A stretch of DNA of 12,220 nucleotides, from contig SKHU01000301.1 in assembly GCA_007116755.1 (NCBI GenBank), forward strand, positions 1 to 12,220, written 5' to 3'. The notes under the pieces were generated by a model. The model made no database searches. It was not told where the DNA came from and was given only the letters and a program-made list of their open reading frames with translations. The position numbers and the translations under genes are program-made. This document shows, piece by piece, positions 6,554-12,220 of this stretch (the stretch's first letter is position 1; the number at the start of each line of letters is the position of its first letter). The DNA is from Alphaproteobacteria bacterium. Its GTDB lineage: Bacteria; Pseudomonadota; Alphaproteobacteria; Micavibrionales; CSBR16-224.

Positions 6554-7288
6554 TTACGCCGCGCGCGTTTCAATCAGCATCCATGCGGGGTCAACCGAAC
6601 GGGTATCGCGGGCAAATGTCCAGATATCGTGCATTTTCTGGAATTTTTCGCCTTTTTTGCCCTTGATGATTTTGCCTTTGGCATCGCGCAGGATCTGTTT
6701 TTCCTCCACCTCGTAATCAACGGTAATGTAAACCATTGTTCCGGCCAGACGCGCGTCAACAATCTGGATGGACAGAATATCCTTCACATCCATTTCCAGA
6801 GACAATCCGTCTTTTTCGCGTTGGCGGATGGCCTTTTCAAAATCCTCAAACAGATTGCGGCTCAGCAGCGTCTCCAGCGTTTCAAGATCGCCGTCGGCAT
6901 AAGCTTCAAGAATAATATCGAATGCGGCGCGCGCGCCCTCTGCAAAACCGTAAACATCAAAACCGGCATCCGCGGCGGTAATCTCGCCCAGCGCCTGTTC
7001 CAGACCGGAATCCTTTTTAATCAAACCGTCATCGATGATCTGCGCCATATCCATCTCCGGCTTTTTCGGCTCTGTGACTTCACGCAGAGCCTGTTCATAA
7101 GCTTCCTCGGCCTGCACTTCAAAGGATTTCTCCTGTTCGCGTTCCTCCTCCGCGGATGGCCGTCCGGAAGACGAGGAAAACGGATTGGGACGCTGCCGCT
7201 CGTCACCATGGCGCGTACCGAGAATCGAACGCAGGCGGTGCACCAGAAATGCGGCCACCAGCGCATATAATACTATCTCTAAGGTCAC
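6554..7288 (-). CDS. Tim44-domain (TimA-like) membrane-associated protein
   Basis: A 244-residue homologue of the C-terminal domain of mitochondrial Tim44, a family found in Alphaproteobacteria. The bacterial role is not well settled; an inner-membrane role in protein quality or assembly has been proposed. Residues 3-17 form a hydrophobic segment (LEIVLYALVAAFLVH) followed by basic RLRSILGTRHGDERQR. Residues 25-95 are a charged linker. The Tim44 domain covers about 100-244, with FAEGARAAFDIILEAYADGD (115-134), LETLLSRNLFEDFEKAIRQR (138-157) and a C-terminal part ending WTFARDTRSVDPAWMLIETR (223-242). The start is GTG (7288-7286) with AAGGAG (7304-7299) 10 nt upstream. The gene precedes mltA and is divergent from fxsA, the arrangement I associate with alphaproteobacterial genomes. 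Confidence 0.88.
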   Translation of the reverse strand: MTLEIVLYALVAAFLVHRLRSILGTRHGDERQRPNPFSSSSGRPSAEEEREQEKSFEVQAEEAYEQALREVTEPKKPEMDMAQIIDDGLIKKDSGLEQALGEITAADAGFDVYGFAEGARAAFDIILEAYADGDLETLETLLSRNLFEDFEKAIRQREKDGLSLEMDVKDILSIQIVDARLAGTMVYITVDYEVEEKQILRDAKGKIIKGKKGEKFQKMHDIWTFARDTRSVDPAWMLIETRAA

Positions 7289-7408
7289 TTTGGAAAAACT
7301 CCTTGTCGTCGTTTCCCGTCAGATGCTACAACACCTTTCTACAATACTACTAAAGAAAAATAAAGATTCCATAAAGATTAGCGCCCCGGACAGGAGAAAC
7401 TCTTTGAA
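7289..7408. promoter_or_regulatory. Divergent promoter region between the Tim44-domain gene and fxsA
   Basis: This A+T-rich 120-bp gap must hold promoters for both directions. The best plus-strand -10 is TACAAT (7340-7345), five of six matches, but no good -35 stands at the right distance. A second possibility is TTGTCG (7303-7308) with TACAAC (7327-7332) at 18 bp. I cannot pick a minus-strand promoter with confidence. Confidence 0.35.
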
Positions 7409-7924
7409 ATGCCGCTTTTTATTCTGATCGCTATTATCTGCCTGATTGCCGCGGAAATCAGCGTTTTCATTGAAACCGGCCGCGGAATCGGTACGCTGGA
7501 AACCGTTCTGCTGACTTTTCTGACATCGGGAATGGGCGTTCTGATCCTGCGCACACAAAGCGGCATGAGCAATAAAACCCTGCGACAGAAGCTGGAAAAA
7601 GGCGAATCTCCGATTTCGGGAATTTATGACGGTGTTTTTATCCTGATTGCAGGCGTTCTGCTGCTGTTGCCCGGTTTCATCACGGATGCGGCCGGATTAC
7701 TGCTGTTGCTGCCCCCTGTCAGAAAGCTGATTTACAAACGCCACCGCGCCGCCAATCAAAACAGCTCCGGCGGTACGGCACGGACGAAGATGTTCTATAC
7801 CGAAATACGCCGCGACAAATCCGGCACCACCACCGAAACCGATACAACTATAGAAGCCGAATATAAAAACGTCACCGAAGAAAATCCGGACGACGACAAC
7901 GGCGGCACGCAAGAAAAACAATAA
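7409..7924 (+). CDS. fxsA: FxsA family inner-membrane protein
   Basis: Small cytoplasmic-membrane protein; in E. coli, FxsA is known for easing exclusion of phage T7 by the F plasmid, and its housekeeping role is unknown. The 171 residues contain hydrophobic segments at about 3-20, 30-48 and 73-103. The family pattern is clear: AEISVFIETGRGIGTLET (15-32), GMGVLILR (41-48), GIYDGVFILIAGVLLLLPGF (71-90) and ITDAAGLLLLLPPVR (91-105). The C-terminal 65 residues are hydrophilic and become strongly acidic, and would lie in the cytoplasm. The start ATG follows AGGAGA (7392-7397) by 11 nt, a somewhat long spacing. secB follows in the same direction after 79 bp. Confidence 0.9.
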   Translation: MPLFILIAIICLIAAEISVFIETGRGIGTLETVLLTFLTSGMGVLILRTQSGMSNKTLRQKLEKGESPISGIYDGVFILIAGVLLLLPGFITDAAGLLLLLPPVRKLIYKRHRAANQNSSGGTARTKMFYTEIRRDKSGTTTETDTTIEAEYKNVTEENPDDDNGGTQEKQ

Positions 7925-7975
7925 AGATATGGATATTTGCGCGGTGCTGGGATAGGATGGCGCTGCATTTCACAA

Positions 7976-7993
7976 TTAAAAAACGTTTTTTAA
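7976..7993. repeat. Perfect 18-bp palindrome at the secB ribosome binding site
   Basis: TTAAAAAACGTTTTTTAA reads the same on both strands with no spacer. Its last two bases enter the AAGGAGA ribosome binding site of secB. With no loop it is a poor RNA terminator, so a DNA-binding site or chance in an A/T-rich stretch are the alternatives. Confidence 0.6.
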
Positions 7994-8003
7994 GGAGACA
8001 CTG

Positions 8004-8549
8004 ATGGCCAAAAAGGAAACCGAACAGCAACCGCAAAACGGACAACCCTCAAGCAGCGCACCGCTGCAGATTTACGCGCAATATATCAAGGATCTTTCAT
8101 TTGAAAATCCGAACAGCCCGGAAAGCCTGCTCAGCAACTGGGATCGCCCGGAAACCCATATTGAAGTCAATATCCAGTACCGCCCGCTGAAAGAGGCGAC
8201 AAATGCCGAGAACACCTATGAAGTTCTGTTGCTGTTCCGCATTGAAGCCAAAAACAAGGAAAAGGATAAAACCGCCTTTATCATTGAACTGGCTTACGGC
8301 GCAACCGTTGCACTCGGCAATATTCCGGAAGAACATACCGAGCCGGTGCTGATGGTTGAGGTTCCGAAAGTACTCTTCCCCTTTGCACGCGAGATTATTG
8401 CCACAGCATCGCATCAGGGCGGCTTCCCGACGCTTTATATGCAACCGATCAATTTTGAAGGCGTCTATATCCAGCGACTGCAACAACAGCAGGCGGAAAA
8501 AGGCGAAGGCAAAAATTCGGACAGCAAGAAAACAACGGCCAAAGCCTAA
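8004..8549 (+). CDS. secB: Protein-export chaperone SecB
   Basis: Cytoplasmic tetrameric chaperone that keeps precursor proteins unfolded and hands them to SecA at the Sec translocon. The 181 residues comprise a polar N-terminal extension (1-20), the SecB core (about 21-158) and a polar, lysine-rich C-terminal tail. Recognisable core segments are YAQYIKDLSFENPNSPESL (24-42), VNIQYRPL (55-62), ELAYGATVALGNIPEE (95-110), VLFPFAREIIATASHQGGFP (123-142) and YMQPINFEGVY (145-155). It is longer than the 155 residues of E. coli SecB, as many alphaproteobacterial forms are. The start ATG follows AAGGAGA (7992-7998) by 5 nt. It lies 79 bp after fxsA in the same direction; I saw no clear terminator behind it. 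Confidence 0.95.
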   Translation: MAKKETEQQPQNGQPSSSAPLQIYAQYIKDLSFENPNSPESLLSNWDRPETHIEVNIQYRPLKEATNAENTYEVLLLFRIEAKNKEKDKTAFIIELAYGATVALGNIPEEHTEPVLMVEVPKVLFPFAREIIATASHQGGFPTLYMQPINFEGVYIQRLQQQQAEKGEGKNSDSKKTTAKA

Positions 8550-8600
8550 AAAACCGAAAAAATCGCGAAATAAAGACGCGTATTACATAAAATTTTACAA

Positions 8601-8629
8601 TTGACAGTGCGCCTTTTTTTCTTTATACC
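8601..8629 (+). promoter_or_regulatory. Strong sigma-70 promoter upstream of the helical protein gene
   Basis: Consensus TTGACA (8601-8606) and TATACC (8624-8629) are separated by exactly 17 bp. Transcription should start near 8636 and give a leader of about 105 nt. I see no strong stem in that leader. Confidence 0.68.
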
Positions 8630-8740
8630 TTGGCGTACTGTTGGAAATGACGGGTTCTGCGGCTTTATAGCAAGGTGTTTTTTGCACTGCTTTTCCGCGC
8701 CTGTTATCGGATTCCCGTTTTTTTGTAAGGAGATATAACG

Positions 8741-9547
8741 ATGGATTTTGAAAAGTTTAAAAAGTTTTTGAAGGAAAATGTCGGCGATATGACGAACGCC
8801 AAAGCCGAAGAAGGGAAAAAAGCCCTTGTCAAGGCGGCACGCGCCGGTCTGGAGCAGTTGAAGGAAGAAGTTCCGGGCGAAGCAATCGAGCGTTTCGTAC
8901 AGAACACCTACGCTCTGCTGGACAACCCGAAAATTGCCAAGCAAATCAGCGAAGCTGCACGCAGCGTTAACGGCGAAAAAATCGGTGAGGTTCTCGAGCA
9001 GTTCACCGCCGGTTTCACGACCGAAGAACAATCGCTGCAACTCGCACGCATGCTCAAGCAGCTTGACCAAGCCGGACAGCTGGATACGCTGGTTGACTCG
9101 CTGGAAAACAATGTTGACAAAATGGGCGGCCCGCAAAAATTTGCGACCAAACTGCTGATGAAAGGCCTTGAGCCGGTTCTGAAAAACGTCAGCAGCCTGG
9201 ATGAAGAGCAGCTGGCACAGGAAATCCGCGAAAGCTTCTCGGATCTGCCGACGAACGATGCCGCCGATATGGTTGAAGCTCTGGCACGCAACGTTTCGCC
9301 GGAAGCCATCAGCGCCATCACGCATCAGGCCACCGGAAAACTGCCCGCACCGAAAACGCTGGCGGAAATTTTCGAAGGCGTTCTGGATGCCGGTATCAAA
9401 CATGTCGAGCGCAAACTGTCCAACGACCCGAATGCGCAACAAGGCGATCTGGCCTCTGACGTGCGCGGTGCGGTTGAAAAGGCACTGAAAAAAGATGCCC
9501 AGAACAAAAACAATTTTGGTGGAGGCCCCGGCCGCAAAGGCGCGTAA
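8741..9547 (+). CDS. Unrecognised soluble helical protein
   Basis: I do not recognise a family. The 268-residue protein is highly charged and looks helical throughout, with many Lys, Glu, Ala and Leu in heptad-like spacing. It has no cysteine, no tryptophan, no signal peptide and no membrane segment, so it should be soluble and cytoplasmic. Segments such as EAIERFVQNTYALLDNPKIA (47-66) and EKIGEVLEQFTAGF (79-92) suggest helical hairpins of an armadillo or HEAT-like kind, but I cannot show true repeats. The C-terminus is flexible and ends FGGGPGRKGA. The start ATG follows AAGGAGA (8727-8733) by 7 nt. It has its own strong promoter and terminator, so it is probably transcribed alone and well expressed. 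A long reading frame on the opposite strand (8546-9442) has the unlikely composition of a shadow. Confidence 0.78.
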   Translation: MDFEKFKKFLKENVGDMTNAKAEEGKKALVKAARAGLEQLKEEVPGEAIERFVQNTYALLDNPKIAKQISEAARSVNGEKIGEVLEQFTAGFTTEEQSLQLARMLKQLDQAGQLDTLVDSLENNVDKMGGPQKFATKLLMKGLEPVLKNVSSLDEEQLAQEIRESFSDLPTNDAADMVEALARNVSPEAISAITHQATGKLPAPKTLAEIFEGVLDAGIKHVERKLSNDPNAQQGDLASDVRGAVEKALKKDAQNKNNFGGGPGRKGA

Positions 9548-9578
9548 GGCTTTTTACCGGATATAACGGAATACGGAG

Positions 9579-9622
9579 ACAGGCAGTTATAATGATTAAA
9601 ATCATATACTGCCTGTTTTCAT
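9579..9622 (+). terminator. Rho-independent terminator after the helical protein gene
   Basis: ACAGGCAG (9579-9586) pairs with CTGCCTGT (9609-9616). The stem continues inward through ATA and TGA pairs with two single-base bulges to a loop rich in A and T. TTTTCATTT follows the stem. It ends transcription before the transglycosylase gene. Confidence 0.72.
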
Positions 9623-9655
9623 TTCAAGAGGGTTTTCGTTTTCAATAAAGATGCG

Positions 9656-11737
9656 GTGCATGCCATGTTCCGGCTTCGTAGTTTTTATATACCGACCGTT
9701 TTTGCCGCCTTGCTGCTTTGCGGGTTTTCTCCTGTTATGGCAGAGCGTGACAGGCAGGAAAGCGGCGGCAATCTGCAAAACATGTTCAATACGCTTTGGT
9801 CAACCATTGCGCCGCGACCGACGGAACGGCAGGATCAGCACCAGACAGCTCAGGCAAAAGCGGAGCTATCCGGAATTCCTGCAGATCATCCGCTGCCGGC
9901 ACGCAGACCTGAAAATGCTGCTGCCGTTGCGGTCAATGTCCATATTCATGATTTTTCATTTCCCGAGTCGCTCGAACAGTCTCCGCAGCAAAAACCGCTG
10001 CCGAAAGACCCCGATATCCGGCTGACGGAAGAGGACAAGCGGATTTACCGCAAAGTTTTTGCCGCGCAAAACCGCGGCGACTGGGATGCCGCCGACGAAA
10101 AACTGACGAAACTGTCGGATCTACGGCTTCTGGGATATATCGCCTATCACCGCTATATGCATCCCGATTACAACACCGACCGCCATGAACTTGCCGGATG
10201 GCTTGACGTTTACGGACATTATGCTGTGGCCGATGACGTATTCCGCCTTGCGCAGCGCAAATTCGGCAGCGGCTTCACACGCCCGCCCAGCAAAAGAACA
10301 CTGGCGCATCAGATTATTATTGACGATACCTATGTGATACACCCCTACCGCGCCTCGAAACGGCGCAGCGCTGCGGAAACGCGGCAGGTGCGCGAATTGC
10401 AGCGCCAGATTTCCGCCGATCTGTCGCGCGACCGTCCGACGGCAGCCTTGAAAAAATTGCAGGAAGCGCCCGCGCGCCGCCATATGGATGATGTTGAATA
10501 TGATATTGCCAAATCCGATATTGCCGCAGCATATTTCTATCTGCACCTGTTTGACAATGCGGCAGATCTGGCCTCGACCGCAGCGCGCCGCTCCGGTGAT
10601 GCCGTACCGATGGCCGGCTGGATTGCGGGATTGACCGCATGGCACAGGCGGGATTATGCCGCCGCCGCCGAATATTTTGTGATAACGGCAGAATCGCAGC
10701 GCAGCTCCGTTGCCATGCGTGCGGCCTCCTCCTATTGGGCGGCACGTGCGCATCTGCGCAACGGTCGTCCCCGTATTGCCGATCACTGGATGAAAAACGC
10801 CGCAGCCTCGCCGCGCAGTTTTTACGGTCTGATCGCCCGCCAGAATCTCGGTATGCGCGGCGCGCCGTTCGACTGGTCGCTCCCCGATGCGAATGTTGAC
10901 ACCCATATCGCGCCCGTCCTGCAAAAAGACAGCGGCCGCCGCGCCGTGGCACTGCTGGATGCGGGGCAACCCGCACTGGCCGTCGAGGAATTGCAAACCG
11001 TGCAGTTCCGCGGCAGCGGAGATGATTTGCGGCAGGCGCTGTTTATTCTGGCCGGCCATTATGAAATGCCGGGTTTGTCCATGCAACTGGCCAGCACAGT
11101 GCGCCGCCCTGACGGGAGACTTTATGATCACGCGCTCTATCCTGTTTCTCCGTGGGAGCCGAAAGGCGGTTTTGAGATTTCTCCCGCGCTGGTCAATGCG
11201 TTTATCCGGCAGGAATCACGTTTTGACCCGCATGTAGAAAGCCGCTCCGGCGCGCTGGGGCTGATGCAGCTGATGCCGGCCACCGCCAGCTATATAGCCG
11301 GAAAACCACCGCGATTCTTCAGAAATCCTGACGGGCAGGAGCTTTTGCTGGAGCCGGAATATAATCTGGAACTCGGCCAATCCTATATTTTACGGCTGAT
11401 GCAATACGGGCAGGTCGGCGACAATCTTCTCAAGCTGGTCGCAGCCTATAATGCCGGACCGGGACGTCTGGCACGCTGGCACAGAAAAATGGCGGAATTG
11501 CCGGGTTTCGAGGATGATCCGCTGATGTTTCTGGCGATGATTCCGGCGGTGGAAACCCGTATTTTCACCGAGCAGGTCATGGCGAATTACTGGATTTATA
11601 ATCTGCGGCTGCATGGCCGTATGCCGGAAAGCCTGCGCAAAATCTCGGCTGGCGATTGGCCGTCCTATGCCGAAGATCGCCAGATCGAAATGGCCGGAAA
11701 CAGAACACGCAGCCGTGGCGGACTGTTCCGTCGCTGA
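9656..11737 (+). CDS. Exported Slt-type lytic transglycosylase (GH23)
   Basis: Periplasmic enzyme that cleaves peptidoglycan between MurNAc and GlcNAc with 1,6-anhydro products. The 693-residue protein begins with a signal peptide (FRLRSFYIPTVFAALLLCGF, cleavage likely after VMA near residue 29). A proline-rich low-complexity region follows (about 50-120). A long alpha-superhelical part comes next (about 125-500), as in the U-shaped domain of Slt70. The catalytic SLT domain is at about 505-650: FIRQESRFDP (516-525) with catalytic Glu520, SGALGLMQLMPATA (531-544) and VAAYNAGPGRL (595-605). The start is uncertain: GTG at 9656 has a weak AAAG (9647-9650) nearby, and ATG at 9665 begins MFRLRSF; both keep the signal peptide. 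No promoter was evident. The tRNA-Ala gene follows. Confidence 0.93.
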   Translation: MHAMFRLRSFYIPTVFAALLLCGFSPVMAERDRQESGGNLQNMFNTLWSTIAPRPTERQDQHQTAQAKAELSGIPADHPLPARRPENAAAVAVNVHIHDFSFPESLEQSPQQKPLPKDPDIRLTEEDKRIYRKVFAAQNRGDWDAADEKLTKLSDLRLLGYIAYHRYMHPDYNTDRHELAGWLDVYGHYAVADDVFRLAQRKFGSGFTRPPSKRTLAHQIIIDDTYVIHPYRASKRRSAAETRQVRELQRQISADLSRDRPTAALKKLQEAPARRHMDDVEYDIAKSDIAAAYFYLHLFDNAADLASTAARRSGDAVPMAGWIAGLTAWHRRDYAAAAEYFVITAESQRSSVAMRAASSYWAARAHLRNGRPRIADHWMKNAAASPRSFYGLIARQNLGMRGAPFDWSLPDANVDTHIAPVLQKDSGRRAVALLDAGQPALAVEELQTVQFRGSGDDLRQALFILAGHYEMPGLSMQLASTVRRPDGRLYDHALYPVSPWEPKGGFEISPALVNAFIRQESRFDPHVESRSGALGLMQLMPATASYIAGKPPRFFRNPDGQELLLEPEYNLELGQSYILRLMQYGQVGDNLLKLVAAYNAGPGRLARWHRKMAELPGFEDDPLMFLAMIPAVETRIFTEQVMANYWIYNLRLHGRMPESLRKISAGDWPSYAEDRQIEMAGNRTRSRGGLFRR

Positions 11738-11750
11738 CCATATTTTTTAC

Positions 11751-11780
11751 TTGCCAAACAGGGCGCAATGACTGTAGATT
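11751..11780 (+). promoter_or_regulatory. Candidate promoter for tRNA-Ala
   Basis: TTGCCA (11751-11756) and TAGATT (11775-11780) are separated by 18 bp. They are followed by the G+C-rich GCGCC, the kind of discriminator seen in stringently controlled stable-RNA promoters. The start would be near 11787, about 18 nt before the mature tRNA. Confidence 0.45.
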
Positions 11781-11785
11781 GCGCC
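11762..11785 (+). repeat. Inverted repeat overlapping the tRNA promoter
   Basis: GGCGCAAT (11762-11769) and ATTGCGCC (11778-11785) are perfectly complementary around an 8-nt loop. There is no T-run after it, so it is a poor terminator for the transglycosylase gene. It covers the -10 hexamer proposed for the tRNA. Confidence 0.5.
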
Positions 11786-11804
11786 TTGGAGATTCCCGAT
11801 ATAC

Positions 11805-11880
<76 letters not shown>

Positions 11881-12129
11881 TTATCTCCATATCAAACCAG
11901 ACATTGTCAACTTATATGGAAATATAGCTATTGCAGGCGGCTTGTAGTTTTGTCAAAAAATTACAATGACTTATTGCTTTTGAAGTGTTCGGATATTTTA
12001 TCTCAACAAATCCGCTAGGTTAGACGGTTCGACTCAGCTTTGCTGTTTGCTATCCATAGGTTTTCATAAATAACGATGCATGTTATACTATGCTTTTATC
12101 TAAATTTATCTTTTGGTTGCTTATTAGAC
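11881..12129 (+). other. A+T-rich non-coding stretch after tRNA-Ala
   Basis: No gene is supported in these 249 bp; short frames here lack start signals. The base composition is visibly richer in A and T than the preceding 11.8 kb. It contains a fragment resembling the tRNA T-arm region (12025-12039) and a promoter for the last gene. Confidence 0.6.
12061..12089 (+). promoter_or_regulatory. Promoter for the gene at the right edge
   Basis: An extended -10, TGTTATACT (12081-12089), contains TATACT, five of six consensus matches. TTTTCA (12061-12066) stands 17 bp upstream as a moderate -35. Transcription would start near 12096, about 34 nt before the ATG at 12130. Confidence 0.55.
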
Positions 12130-12220
12130 ATGAGTAGAAATGGAATATGTAATTATTGTAAGGTCGATACAAAGCTCATTAACGCGCATATTGTTCCAAG
12201 ATGCTTTCTAGGTGATGTAA
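12130..12220 (+). CDS. N-terminus of a CxxC / AHIxP zinc-finger or HNH-like protein
   Basis: Only the first 30 residues are inside the window. They show CNYC (residues 7-10), LINAHIVPRCFLG (16-28) and no stop. A short CxxC followed by an L-I-x-A-H-I-x-P element is what I know from the start of small HNH-endonuclease-like or zinc-binding proteins of accessory regions; the metal-binding or nuclease part would lie beyond the edge, so this is an inference from a short pattern. The ATG at 12130 has no clear Shine-Dalgarno sequence (ATTAGAC precedes it), but a good promoter is placed about 34 nt upstream. Its A+T-rich codons (AGA, AAT, ATA) differ from the genes to the left, which fits recent transfer. 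Confidence 0.5.
   Translation, partial: MSRNGICNYCKVDTKLINAHIVPRCFLGDV

Noticed and set aside
8546..9442. A 298-codon open frame on the minus strand opposite the helical protein gene
   Set aside because: Its protein is rich in Phe, Cys, Arg and Gln without any family pattern. It extends across the secB end and over the plus-strand promoter. The plus-strand gene has promoter, ribosome binding site and terminator. It is a shadow frame.
10121..11131. A 336-codon open frame on the minus strand inside the lytic transglycosylase gene
   Set aside because: The plus frame continues through a conserved family architecture; the antisense product has no recognisable motif or ribosome binding site.

Overview
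The window looks like alphaproteobacterial chromosome of moderate GC content. The main reason is the block secB - fxsA - Tim44-domain gene - mltA, with the last two divergent from the first two, which I associate with Alphaproteobacteria. A Tim44-domain protein and a SecB with an extended C-terminus fit this. I cannot name a genus. Almost all genes have clear Shine-Dalgarno sites, and several sigma-70 promoters with 17-bp spacers are readable.

Layout: (1) 2-370, minus strand, the N-terminal third of a class V aminotransferase (cysteine desulfurase) that runs off the left edge. (2) 371-729, a 359-bp divergent intergenic region with promoters in both directions and a palindrome in the desulfurase promoter. 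(3) 730-1389, an alpha/beta hydrolase with its own terminator. (4) 1535-4444, a probable plus-strand operon: phosphoglycerate mutase, a diverged second histidine-phosphatase paralogue, an ankyrin-repeat protein and HMG-CoA lyase. (5) 4452-7288, minus strand: a Tim44-domain protein, lipoprotein MltA, then an unrecognised two-TM protein with its own strong promoter. (6) 7409-8549, plus strand: fxsA and secB. (7) 8741-9547, an unrecognised helical protein with a strong promoter, strong ribosome binding site and its own terminator. (8) 9656-11737, an exported Slt-type lytic transglycosylase. (9) 11805-11880, tRNA-Ala(GGC). (10) 11881-12220, visibly A+T-rich DNA containing the start of a CxxC/AHIxP zinc-finger or HNH-like gene that runs off the right edge.

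Several genes concern the cell envelope: two unrelated peptidoglycan lytic transglycosylases, the SecB export chaperone, FxsA and the Tim44-domain protein. The gpm operon concerns central carbon metabolism and leucine/ketone-body metabolism. Most of the window is ordinary conserved chromosome. I see no complete new defence or mobile system. The places most worth a second look are the composition break just after tRNA-Ala, a typical integration site, the two unrecognised genes, the diverged tandem mutase copy, and palindromes at the cysteine desulfurase promoter and at the secB ribosome binding site.
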